Assembly: GCA_963842295.1 (NCBI GenBank)
Contig: CAWJFY010000005.1
Location: 124,001 to 188,000 of the forward strand
From: JAJNBA01 sp963842295
Lineage (GTDB): Bacteria; Actinomycetota; UBA4738; HRBIN12
Reading direction: 5' to 3'
DNA: 64,000 bases
Position 1 is the stretch's first letter. Each line of letters starts with the position of its first letter. The notes beneath the pieces are model-generated. The model was not told where the DNA came from and did not search any database. It saw nothing but the letters and a program-made list of their open reading frames with translations. Shown here in pieces: positions 32,697 through 40,696 of the stretch. Made by a program: the position numbers and the translations under genes.

Positions 32697-33569
32697 TCAT
32701 CGTACGAGCTGTCGCGAGAAACGTTCGATCCAGCTCGTGAGCAGCTCCGGATGCTGCAACGGCAGGTCGTGGATCCCCTCGATCCACGACGATCGGACGG
32801 GTGCTCCCGATCTCGCCACCCGCTGGGCCGCTCGCCGTTTGCGCTCGTCCCACTCGGGGTCGCCTCCTCCGCGAGCGAGGACAGCGAGGGTGGGGACCGA
32901 GAGGCGAGCGAGAGCCTCTTCGGAGTCGCGGAGCCAGATCGCCCGGAGGATCCGGAAGTGATTCGCCCTGGAAAGGCGAGGCCTGATCCGGCCATGGCGA
33001 TCCACGTGCATCACGGACAGGATGATGTCTTCGATCTCAGGGGTGATCTCGAGCGACCCTCCGAGGAAGGTCCGGATCATGCCGCGGAACTCCTGCACGT
33101 GCAGGCCGGCGAGGCGAGGAGGCGCCAGCTCTGCTTTCGCGGTCGGCCAGTCCATCGTCTCGCGGAGCGAGCCGATGCCGCCATCCACCAGCACTGCGCC
33201 ACCGACGGATCGCGGATACCGCGCGGCGAGCTCGAGCGCGACCATCGCTCCCCACGAATGCCCGGCGATGACGGGTCGGCGTAGCCTCGTCGCGCGGATC
33301 ACGGCACGCGCATCCGCGACGACCGGATCGAAGCCGTATCCGCTCGACGGTTTCGCGGAGAGGCCGTGCCCACGAGCGTCGTACGTGACGACCCGGAAGC
33401 GACGGATCAGGTGAGGCACCATCAGATCCCAGATCCGCTGCGAGGAGGCCAGTCCGTGGTGGAGGAGGAGGCCCGGAGCCGAGGTGGAGGAAGCGTCGTG
33501 CACGCGGACCGTCAGTCTGACCCCACCGTCGCCGAGCACGTTCCTCTCCTTGATCTCTGGCTCCTTCAT
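32697..33569 (-). CDS. Alpha/beta hydrolase
   Basis: 290 residues. The fold markers are LLLHHGLASSQRIW (oxyanion loop), VTYDARGHGLS, the nucleophile elbow AGHSWGAMVA and a late His in EGIHDLPLQHPE. The Asp is likely in ARGGGDPEWDE or nearby. No signal peptide, so a cytoplasmic esterase, lipase or C-C hydrolase is expected; the substrate is unknown. The ATG is immediately followed by AAGGAG, so no upstream ribosome site is obvious. It is divergent from the SDR gene with 12 bp between starts, implying overlapping promoters. Confidence 0.88.
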   Translation of the reverse strand: MKEPEIKERNVLGDGGVRLTVRVHDASSTSAPGLLLHHGLASSQRIWDLMVPHLIRRFRVVTYDARGHGLSAKPSSGYGFDPVVADARAVIRATRLRRPVIAGHSWGAMVALELAARYPRSVGGAVLVDGGIGSLRETMDWPTAKAELAPPRLAGLHVQEFRGMIRTFLGGSLEITPEIEDIILSVMHVDRHGRIRPRLSRANHFRILRAIWLRDSEEALARLSVPTLAVLARGGGDPEWDERKRRAAQRVARSGAPVRSSWIEGIHDLPLQHPELLTSWIERFSRQLVR

Positions 33570-33581
33570 ACTCGGACGCGC

Positions 33582-34391
33582 ATGCTAGAGGAGTTCCGTT
33601 CCCCGCTCGCCGAAGACGCCAACGCCGGCCGCGTGGCGATCGTGACCGGCGGCGGCACGGGGATCGGCCGCGCGACGGCGCGCGAGCTCGCTCGCACGGG
33701 GGCGCGGGTTGCGATCTGCGGCCGGCGGCCGGAGCCGCTCGAGGAGACGCGCGTCGAGCTGGAGGCCGCCGGCCGCGAGGTGCTCGCGATGACCTGCGAC
33801 GTCCGGGAGCCGGACCAGGTCGAGTCCTTCCTCGACGCGGTCGACGAGCGATTCGAGACGACGGACGTCCTCGTCAACAACGCGGGAGGACAGTTCGCGG
33901 CGCCACTGGAGCAGATCGGGTTGAAGGGGCTGCGCGCGGTCCACCGGCTCAACGTGGACGCGCCCTGGCACCTGACGCACGAGGTCGCCGAGCGGTGGAT
34001 GATCCCCGAACGGCGTGGCTTCGTGTGCTTCGTCGGATTCAGCCCTCGGCGAGGGGTGCCGCTGATGGCCCACTCCTCCGCGGCGCGCGCCGCCCTGGAG
34101 AACATGGCGTCGACGATCGCGATCGAGTGGTCCAAGTACGGGATCCGGGCGGCGTGCGTCGCGGCGGGACTGATCCAGACGGAGGGGATGCTCCAGTACG
34201 GAGGCCAGGAGCTGGTCGACGAATACGCCAAGACGGTCCCGATGGGACGAGCCGGCCGGCCCGAGGAAGTCGCGGCCGCGATCGCGTTCCTCGCGAGCGA
34301 CGGCGGAGGCTACATGACGGGGACCACCATGGTGATCGATGGGGGTGCGGACGCGTGGGGGATCGGCGCGCAGCCGCCGCCACTCGAGTGA
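33582..34391 (+). CDS. Atypical short-chain dehydrogenase/reductase without the catalytic Tyr
   Basis: 269 residues. The cofactor motif TGGGTGIGRATARELA and the NNAG (VLVNNAGGQFAAP) are standard, and the C-terminal MTGTTMVIDGGAD is typical of SDRs. Where classical members have YxxxK this protein has AHSSAARAALENM, with no Tyr and Lys replaced. That resembles the 2,4-dienoyl-CoA reductase branch, in which Tyr is also absent, so an enoyl- or dienoyl-CoA substrate is plausible. FVCFVGFSPRRG stands where the catalytic Ser strand would be. It starts close to the divergent hydrolase gene. Confidence 0.85.
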   Translation: MLEEFRSPLAEDANAGRVAIVTGGGTGIGRATARELARTGARVAICGRRPEPLEETRVELEAAGREVLAMTCDVREPDQVESFLDAVDERFETTDVLVNNAGGQFAAPLEQIGLKGLRAVHRLNVDAPWHLTHEVAERWMIPERRGFVCFVGFSPRRGVPLMAHSSAARAALENMASTIAIEWSKYGIRAACVAAGLIQTEGMLQYGGQELVDEYAKTVPMGRAGRPEEVAAAIAFLASDGGGYMTGTTMVIDGGADAWGIGAQPPPLE

Positions 34392-34437
34392 GCGCAGTCG
34401 AGAGAACGGGCCGAGCCAGGAAGGGAGAAGATGAGCG

Positions 34438-34728
34438 ATGTATGGAACGTTGATGCGCGCGAAAGTGACGCCGGAGAACCGTTCCTCGGTCCTCGCCTTG
34501 ATGGGTGAGGGCGCGGAGGCGAAAGGGTTCCACGCGACCCATGTCCTGTTTCCGGATGACGACGACGGCGCCGTGATCGCCGCCATCATGTTCGAGGACG
34601 AGGAAGCCTACTCCGCCAACGCCCACGATCCCGCCACGGAGGAGTGGTACGGCCGGTTCCGAGCGCTCCTCGAGGACGATCCCGAGTGGACCGACGGCGA
34701 ATGGGTGCCGTTCCTGTCCACCCGATAG
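34438..34728 (+). CDS. Small dimeric alpha/beta-barrel (ABM-type) protein
   Basis: 96 residues, a typical single ferredoxin-like ABM domain: MYGTLMRAKVTPENRSSVLA, a central strand pair (HATHVLFPDDDDGAVIAAIM), then FEDEEAYSANAHDPATEEWY and a short C-terminal tail. Such proteins form dimers and act as small monooxygenases or stress-related binding proteins; no catalytic residue can be named. A purine-rich AAGGGAGAAG lies just upstream. The gene lies 46 nt after the SDR and 13 nt before the PotD-like gene, so all three may be one transcript. Confidence 0.7.
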   Translation: MYGTLMRAKVTPENRSSVLALMGEGAEAKGFHATHVLFPDDDDGAVIAAIMFEDEEAYSANAHDPATEEWYGRFRALLEDDPEWTDGEWVPFLSTR

Positions 34729-34741
34729 CCTTCCGATCTCG

Positions 34742-35929
34742 ATGGTGCCGCTCTCGCGCCGGTCGTTCCTCCGAGCCGCGGGCGTTGCCGCGGGAGGTGT
34801 CTACCTCGGGGCGTGCGCGCCGGTCCGAGAGCCGCGGGTCCGCTCGACGGCCCGCTTGCCGATCCACCCCGGCAACGCGCCGATCGATGCCGACATCTCC
34901 GTCGAACGCGGCGCCACGCTCCGGATCTACGAGTGGCGCGACTACCTCGCCGACGACGTGCTCGACACGTTCACTAGGCGGCACGCGGACGCGGACGTAG
35001 ATGTCCGGGTCGAGAGCTTCACCACGATGGCCGAAGCGGTGGCGCGACTGCGTCGCCCCGACGCCGACTTCGACGTCTTCTTCCCGACGATCGGCTCCCT
35101 GTCCCGGCTGGTCGCCGAGGACCTCGTGCGCCCGCTGACGCACGAACTGCTGAGGAATCGCTCGAACCTCTGGCCGTTCTTCCAGGAGGATCGAGGTCCG
35201 TTCTACGACGTCGGCCAGCGCTACAGCGTGCCGTACACGGTCTACTCGACCGGGATCGGCTGGCGGCGGGACCTCGTCAGGAGCCGAGACGCGCCGGGAG
35301 AGCTCGCCAATCCGTACGACGCCTTTTGGAACGAGCGGTACCGGGGGGCCGTCGGGATCTACGACGACTACCGGGAGGCGATCGCGATGGCCCTGCTCCG
35401 CCGTGACGAGGATCCCAACACCGGCGACGGGGCCGCGGTGGGCGGCGCCGTGGACGATCTGATCGCCCTCGCCGAGGGTGTCGACGTCGAGGTCTCGAGC
35501 GAGGGCGCGTACGAGGAGCTCCAGACGGGGGCGTACGCCTTCCAGCAGTCATGGTCCGGCGACCTCTTGTCCGCGAAGCGGTTCGGGGCGGCCGCCGACG
35601 ATGCCGGTCAGGTCGCGTTCACGTGGCCGCGCGGCGGCATCGTCGGCTGCGATCTCACGGCGATCTGCGCGCGCGGCCGCAATCCCGTCCTGGCCCACGC
35701 ATTCCTCGATCACCTGCTCGACGTGGGCGTGGCGCTCCGGAACTTCCGCTGGAACGGCTACCAACCGCCGGTCGGCGAGGACCTCCCCGAGGTCCCCGCC
35801 CATCTCGGCGACGCGATCCTGCGTCCCGACGACCTCAACGAGAGCCGGTTCCTCCGGCCGCTCGCGGCGGAAGCCGACACGTCATGGCAGGTCGGCTGGC
35901 AACGGTTCCTCGCTGCGCTCGCCCGCTAG
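34742..35929 (+). CDS. PotD-like extracellular solute-binding lipoprotein, orphan copy
   Basis: 395 residues. A Tat-type signal (SRRSFLRAAG) ends in the lipobox LGAC. The mature protein follows the spermidine/putrescine-binding fold: LRIYEWRDYLADDVLDTF, DVFFPTIGSLSRLV, YSVPYTVYSTGIGWR, GAVGIYDDYREAIAMAL and AFQQSWSGDLLSAK. It is clearly homologous to the PotD-like protein at 40697-42043 (the same WSGD, PYTVYxTGI and IYDxYREA positions) but has no permease or ATPase beside it. It may deliver a second ligand to the potABC system that begins 1.8 kb away. It is convergent with a small membrane protein gene. Confidence 0.88.
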   Translation: MVPLSRRSFLRAAGVAAGGVYLGACAPVREPRVRSTARLPIHPGNAPIDADISVERGATLRIYEWRDYLADDVLDTFTRRHADADVDVRVESFTTMAEAVARLRRPDADFDVFFPTIGSLSRLVAEDLVRPLTHELLRNRSNLWPFFQEDRGPFYDVGQRYSVPYTVYSTGIGWRRDLVRSRDAPGELANPYDAFWNERYRGAVGIYDDYREAIAMALLRRDEDPNTGDGAAVGGAVDDLIALAEGVDVEVSSEGAYEELQTGAYAFQQSWSGDLLSAKRFGAAADDAGQVAFTWPRGGIVGCDLTAICARGRNPVLAHAFLDHLLDVGVALRNFRWNGYQPPVGEDLPEVPAHLGDAILRPDDLNESRFLRPLAAEADTSWQVGWQRFLAALAR

Positions 35930-36426
35930 CCCGCCACCTTCGGAGCGAAGGTCCCGCTCTCGTCGAAACCGGTCAGCGCCACCAGTGGCTCCGCGGTGTC
36001 CGGATCGACCGCAAGGATCCAGATCGTCGCGTCGGTGCACGCGAGGTTGTTCGGGTCGTTCCCTCTCGCGTCGGACACCAGCTCCCCCTTCGAATTGCGC
36101 AGGCAGACCCCGCGGGCGAACAACACCCAGGCGGGCCCGATCGAACGCCCCTCGAACACGTCGCGCACCGAGGCGAACGCGATGTCCACCTCGCCTCCCT
36201 CGGCCGGGTATCGGGCCCGTACGTCATCGGGCGTGAGGGTCGGCCGGGCATCGGGGGGCGGCGCTTCGAGCTCGAAGCCGAGCGCACCCGGGATCGGCTG
36301 CCTCGCAGACTGCCGCAGCGGCGCATACGGGTCCGCGGGGTCACGTATCACGAGCACGATCGTGACAACGGCGACCACGACGAGGCATGTGGCGACCGCG
36401 AAGGCCAGCTTCGATCGCACGCTCAC
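35926..36426 (-). CDS. Single-pass membrane protein of unknown function
   Basis: 166 residues. An N-terminal helix (LAFAVATCLVVVAVVTIVLVI) probably anchors a soluble outer domain, which carries three cysteines (CLRNSKG, ACTDATIW) and the repeated acidic patches EAPPPDARPTLTPDDV and GNDPNN. No family recognised. The GTG overlaps the stop of the MFS gene (GTGA), so the two are coupled. The last 4 bases overlap the end of the convergent PotD-like gene. Confidence 0.7.
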   Translation of the reverse strand: MSVRSKLAFAVATCLVVVAVVTIVLVIRDPADPYAPLRQSARQPIPGALGFELEAPPPDARPTLTPDDVRARYPAEGGEVDIAFASVRDVFEGRSIGPAWVLFARGVCLRNSKGELVSDARGNDPNNLACTDATIWILAVDPDTAEPLVALTGFDESGTFAPKVAG

Positions 36427-37598
36427 CCCGGCGCGCTCCTGCGGGCGAAGAGCCCGGTCACCGTGATCCCGACGGTGCCGAGCACGACCACGGCCATCGC
36501 CGCCCGCAGGTCGACCGTGTCCGCGATCCACCCGAGGAGCAGCGGTGACCAGACGAAGCCCGTGTACCCGACGGTCGCCACCGCGGCGATCGCGGTCGAC
36601 GGATCGTCGGTGGACCGCTCGACGAGGCTGAAGCCCGCGGGCGCCGCCGCGGCCAGTGCGAACCCCATCAGGAGGAACGCGGCGGCGACCACCGGCGTCG
36701 TGTTCGAGAGCACCGCGATGGTGCCGCCGATCCCTCCGCCGATGCCGGCGATGATGATCGTCCGTCGTGGACCGAGCCCGAACAGGACCTTGGCGGCGAA
36801 CAGTCGTCCGACGAACAGGGCACCGGCGAACGCGACGAACGCGCCCCCCGCGGCCGCGGGCGAGGCGCCGAGCTCCTCCCGCAGGTAGAGCCCCGACCAG
36901 ATATCCATCGATCCCTCGACGAGGAAGCAGAAGAGGACCGTGAGCGCAGGGATCCACAGCGCCGGGCTCTGCCGGAGCGCCGACACCGACAGGACGGAGG
37001 AGGCATCCTCCGCGGCTCGCTCCGGGGAAGCTCTGCGACGGTTCCACGCCGCCGTGGCGAGCAAGGTGATCCCGGATGCGGCCAGGCCCACACGGTGATC
37101 GACACCGACGGTGAGCAACACGCCGGCCGCCGCGGCGCCGGTGACGCCGCCGAGCGCATAACTGGCGTGTAGCCATTGCAACACGGGTCGCCGCGTGCCG
37201 ATCTCTTCGCGCTGTCCGGCCACGTTGAGGTAGACGTCGATGAGGCCGTTGCCGACACCCACGAGCACGAAGGTGATGACCAGCACCGAGGTCGGTTGTA
37301 CGGCGAGCGCGAGCGCAGCGACCGCGAGGCTCGCCAACGACAGCGGCACACTCGTGCGCAGCGAGAGCCCTTGGAGGCGGGGCGCCACGACCAACATCGT
37401 CGCGATCGCCGACAGGGACAGGATCGAGTACAGGAGGCCCAACCGGCCGTCCGTGAGGGCGTGGTCCCGTTGGAACTCGAGGACGAGGATCACCCACACG
37501 CCCCAGAACTGTCCGAAGCTCCAGTAGCCGGCCAGGAGCGGAAGCGTCCGGCTCCGCGACAACGGATCCCGCGGCGACTCCACCGACGACCGTTCCAT
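36423..37598 (-). CDS. MFS transporter
   Basis: 391 residues with about twelve membrane helices and the family pattern LVGVGNGLIDVYLNVAGQ and ASYALGGVTGAAAAGVLL in the first half, and CFLVEGSMDIWSGLYLREEL in the second, which resembles fucose/sugar-permease-like MFS members. The predicted role is secondary transport of a small solute; substrate unknown. The ATG at 37598 (MERSSVESPRD) is preferred over an upstream in-frame ATG at 37658, which would overlap the potA promoter region. It is divergent from potA. Confidence 0.85.
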   Translation of the reverse strand: MERSSVESPRDPLSRSRTLPLLAGYWSFGQFWGVWVILVLEFQRDHALTDGRLGLLYSILSLSAIATMLVVAPRLQGLSLRTSVPLSLASLAVAALALAVQPTSVLVITFVLVGVGNGLIDVYLNVAGQREEIGTRRPVLQWLHASYALGGVTGAAAAGVLLTVGVDHRVGLAASGITLLATAAWNRRRASPERAAEDASSVLSVSALRQSPALWIPALTVLFCFLVEGSMDIWSGLYLREELGASPAAAGGAFVAFAGALFVGRLFAAKVLFGLGPRRTIIIAGIGGGIGGTIAVLSNTTPVVAAAFLLMGFALAAAAPAGFSLVERSTDDPSTAIAAVATVGYTGFVWSPLLLGWIADTVDLRAAMAVVVLGTVGITVTGLFARRSAPG

Positions 37599-37678
37599 GC
37601 CCGGATGATGGCAGGAGCGGGCACGCACGTGATCCGCCGGGCGCCGTCCGGAGCCCACCGCGATACACTCCCGCCCTC

Positions 37679-38800
37679 ATGCCGGGCGGAGAGGTGCAGC
37701 TGGTCGACCTCGTGAAGCGGTTCGGGGACTTCACGGCCGTCGACGGGATCAACGTACGGGTCGACTCCGGCGAATTCTTCTCGCTCCTGGGCCCGTCCGG
37801 GTGCGGGAAGACCACGACCCTCCGGATGATCGCGGGATTCGAGCGCCCCACCGACGGCCAGGTCGTCCTCGACGGCGTGGACGTCGCATCGGTCCCGCCG
37901 CACAAGCGCAACGTCAACACGGTCTTCCAGAACTACGCGTTGTTCCCTCACCTGAACGTCGAGAAGAACGTGGCGTTCGGCTTGCGCTACCAGGACACGT
38001 CCAAGGCCGACGGCGCGCGCATGGTCGGCCGATCGCTGGAGCTCGTCCGGCTGACCGGCTACGAGAAGCGCCGGCCGAACCAGTTGTCCGGCGGCCAGCA
38101 GCAGCGCGTGGCGCTCGCCCGAGCCCTGATCCTGAATCCCGCCCTGCTGCTTCTGGACGAGCCGTTGGGCGCCCTCGACGCGAAGCTCCGGAAGGCGCTC
38201 CAGATCGAGCTCAAGGCGATCCAGGAGGAGGTCGGCATCACGTTCATCTACGTGACGCATGACCAGGAGGAAGCCTTGACGATGTCGGACCGCCTCGCCG
38301 TGATGTCGAACGGTCGCATCGAGCAGGTCGGGCCACCCAAGGAGGTCTACGAGGAGCCATCGACGGCGTACGTGGCCGACTTCCTCGGCGTCTCCAACCT
38401 CATGGACGCCGTCGCCTACGGGCCCGGGGAGGGCGGCTGCAAGGTCCGGTTCGGGGACTTCGAGCTGATCGCGAGCCAGGGCGAACCGGATGCGCACGGC
38501 GAGGTGAAGCTCTCGATCCGCCCCGAGCGGGTCGACCTCGAGGCCTCCGGCACCACGGGATCGAACCGGATCCCGGGGATGGTGGAGCGGATCGTCTACG
38601 TCGGCTCCACGATGCAGGTGATCGTGCACCTCGCCCCCGGCGACAAGCTCCAAGCGCTGATCCCGAACGAGGGCGAGACGCTTCCCTTCCAGCAAGGAAC
38701 GGCCGTCGCCGTGCATCTCCCTCGCCAGGCGTTGCGGGTGTTGCCTCAGGGCGAGGTCTCCGACGAGGGATTCTCGGCCGCTGCCCAAGCGCTGCGCTGA
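37679..38800 (+). CDS. potA: PotA-type ABC transporter ATP-binding protein
   Basis: 373 residues. Walker A is GPSGCGKTTTLRM, the Q-loop VFQNYALFPHL, the signature LSGGQQQRVALARAL, Walker B ALLLLDEPLGALD and the switch VTHDQEEALTMSD. The C-terminal 120 residues form a TOBE-like regulatory domain (VKLSIRPERVDL). It powers import with the potBC permeases. Unusually it is transcribed towards potCBD rather than with them, so expression of the ATPase is separate. A TACACT hexamer ends 9 nt before the ATG. Substrate is inferred as polyamine or a related cationic amine. Confidence 0.93.
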   Translation: MPGGEVQLVDLVKRFGDFTAVDGINVRVDSGEFFSLLGPSGCGKTTTLRMIAGFERPTDGQVVLDGVDVASVPPHKRNVNTVFQNYALFPHLNVEKNVAFGLRYQDTSKADGARMVGRSLELVRLTGYEKRRPNQLSGGQQQRVALARALILNPALLLLDEPLGALDAKLRKALQIELKAIQEEVGITFIYVTHDQEEALTMSDRLAVMSNGRIEQVGPPKEVYEEPSTAYVADFLGVSNLMDAVAYGPGEGGCKVRFGDFELIASQGEPDAHGEVKLSIRPERVDLEASGTTGSNRIPGMVERIVYVGSTMQVIVHLAPGDKLQALIPNEGETLPFQQGTAVAVHLPRQALRVLPQGEVSDEGFSAAAQALR

Positions 38801-38806
38801 GGCGCC

Positions 38807-39751
38807 TCAGATCTCGAAGCGGGCGAAGTCCTCGACGGCGGAGCGCCCCGTGCCCTGCCGCTTGTTGAACCAGCGGAGGATGAGCACGGCCACCGTGATG
38901 GAGAGCAACGACAGCATCATCATGATCGTCGCGATCGCGTTCAGGCTCGGGTTCCCGGCGTTGCGCGCCGCGCTGTAGATCTTGATCGGGATCGTCGTGC
39001 ACTCCTGGGCGCACAGGAACTGGCTGATCACGAAGTCGTCGATCGAGATCGCGAAGACGATGAAGAAGCTCGACAGGATCGCGGGCGCGAGCAGCGGGAT
39101 CAGGACGCGGCGCAACGCGCCGGCCGGCGAGGCGCCGAGATCCATCGCGGCCTCCTCGCAGTCGACGCCGATCGCGAACAGGCGGCCTCGCGTCACGATC
39201 ACCACGTACGAGATCGCGAACGTCACGTGTCCGAGGAGCTGGGCCGTGGTGCCCAACCGGATGTGGTACAGGTTCGAGAAGATCAGGAACATCGAGGCGC
39301 CCATCACGATCTCGGGAGTCACGAGCGGGAACAGCATCAGGAAGTTGGCCGACCCCGCACCGCGGCCCCGCCATCGGGCGAGCCCGATGGCGAGGCCGAC
39401 CCCAAGGGCGGTCGCGATCGGCATCGTCAGCAGCGCCAGCTTCAGGCTCTGCCCGAGCGCCGGGAGCAGCGTCTCGTCGAAGTTCTCCGACGCTTCATTC
39501 CAGATCGCTTCGTACCACTGCGTGCTGAAGCCCTGGAACGTGCTCCGCGAACGGCCCGCATTGAACGAGAATTGGACCGCGATCAGGACCGGCGCGATCG
39601 ACCAGATGATGTACAGCCATGTCCAGATCGACAGGAATCGAGGCTTGCCCCACGGGTTGGAGAAGAACGTCCGGAGCCGGCCGACCTTGGGTGGAGCAAG
39701 CACGGCCGCGCGCTCCATGGTCGCCTGCGTGGCAGCCTCCGTCGCCGTCAC
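38807..39751 (-). CDS. potC: PotC-type ABC transporter permease
   Basis: 314 residues. A cytoplasmic N-terminus (VTATEAATQATMERAAVLAP) is followed by a first helix and a BPD_transp_1 core with five further helices. The EAA loop reads EEAAMDLGASPAGALRRVLIP, the site that docks on PotA. The FFIVFAISIDDFVISQFL stretch is typical of PotC. The GTG start overlaps the potB stop (GTGA). Together with potB it forms the membrane channel; it ends 6 bp from the convergent potA. Confidence 0.92.
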   Translation of the reverse strand: MTATEAATQATMERAAVLAPPKVGRLRTFFSNPWGKPRFLSIWTWLYIIWSIAPVLIAVQFSFNAGRSRSTFQGFSTQWYEAIWNEASENFDETLLPALGQSLKLALLTMPIATALGVGLAIGLARWRGRGAGSANFLMLFPLVTPEIVMGASMFLIFSNLYHIRLGTTAQLLGHVTFAISYVVIVTRGRLFAIGVDCEEAAMDLGASPAGALRRVLIPLLAPAILSSFFIVFAISIDDFVISQFLCAQECTTIPIKIYSAARNAGNPSLNAIATIMMMLSLLSITVAVLILRWFNKRQGTGRSAVEDFARFEI

Positions 39752-40686
39752 CGGCGAGCCTCCCTGGCCGCTCGCGCGACGCTCGTCAGGTAGTAGATCA
39801 TCAGCGCGCCGATGAACGCCGAGAGCAACAGGGTGAGCGCAGCGCCCTTCGGTTGCTGCCCCTGACCACCCTGAAGGGCGAAGTCGATCGCGTTGCCGAT
39901 CATCGTGTTCCCCGGGGCAGCGGTCATCAGGTTGGGCGTGTAGTAGTCGCCGAACATCGGGAGCGTGATGATCACCGCACCGGCCAGGATCCCTTGCTTC
40001 GAGAGCGGCAGCGTGACGCGCCAGAACGTGCTCGCCGGGCTCGCCCCCATGTCGCGGGACGCCTCCAGCTGAGATCGATCGATCCGGTCGAGCGCCGCGT
40101 ACAGCGGCAGGATGAAGAACGGGATGTAGCCGTAGACCAGCCCGAGGATCACCGTGAGGTGCGAGACCGTCCCGGAGTTCCACACGATCGGGCGGTCCAC
40201 GAACGGGAGCGCCAACAGGATGCGGTTGAACAACCCGGGATCGTCCGGTTTGATCGCGAGCAGGTTCACCCAGGCGAGCATCCGCATCAGGTAGCTCATC
40301 CAGAACGGCGCGATCATCAGCGTCAGGAGGAGTACCTTGAGGCGCCCGCCGTACCGCGCGATGTAATACGCCACGGGGTAGCCGACGACCAGGCAGATCG
40401 CGACAGACACGATGACGTAGGCCAGCGTCCGTATGAACTGGGCCTGGAGCCCGCTGGATGTGAAGACCTCGGATGCCGTCGAGGTGAACGTGTCGAACTG
40501 CCATTCGAGCGGGTTCCAGGCGGGGATCGGGAGCGCGAAGATCTGGTCGCGCGTTCCGAACGCGACCGCGGCGATCGCGTAGAACGGCAGGATGAACAGC
40601 AGGATCAGCCAGATGATCCCGGGGGCGGCGAGCGCCGGGTAGTACCAGCGTCGCTGTCCGACGGTTCCGCCCGTCGTAGTCGCCAT
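39748..40686 (-). CDS. potB: PotB-type ABC transporter permease
   Basis: 312 residues with six helices (LAAPGIIWLILLFILPFYA, TLAYVIVSVAICLVVGYPVA and others). The EAA loop is EASRDMGASPASTFWRVTLP. The PFWMSYLMRMLAWVNLL segment is characteristic of PotB/PotH. The order on this strand is potD, potB, potC, with 10 nt between potD and potB and an overlap with potC, a normal operon apart from the separate potA. Confidence 0.92.
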   Translation of the reverse strand: MATTTGGTVGQRRWYYPALAAPGIIWLILLFILPFYAIAAVAFGTRDQIFALPIPAWNPLEWQFDTFTSTASEVFTSSGLQAQFIRTLAYVIVSVAICLVVGYPVAYYIARYGGRLKVLLLTLMIAPFWMSYLMRMLAWVNLLAIKPDDPGLFNRILLALPFVDRPIVWNSGTVSHLTVILGLVYGYIPFFILPLYAALDRIDRSQLEASRDMGASPASTFWRVTLPLSKQGILAGAVIITLPMFGDYYTPNLMTAAPGNTMIGNAIDFALQGGQGQQPKGAALTLLLSAFIGALMIYYLTSVARAAREARR

Positions 40687-40696
40687 CCCCCGGAGG

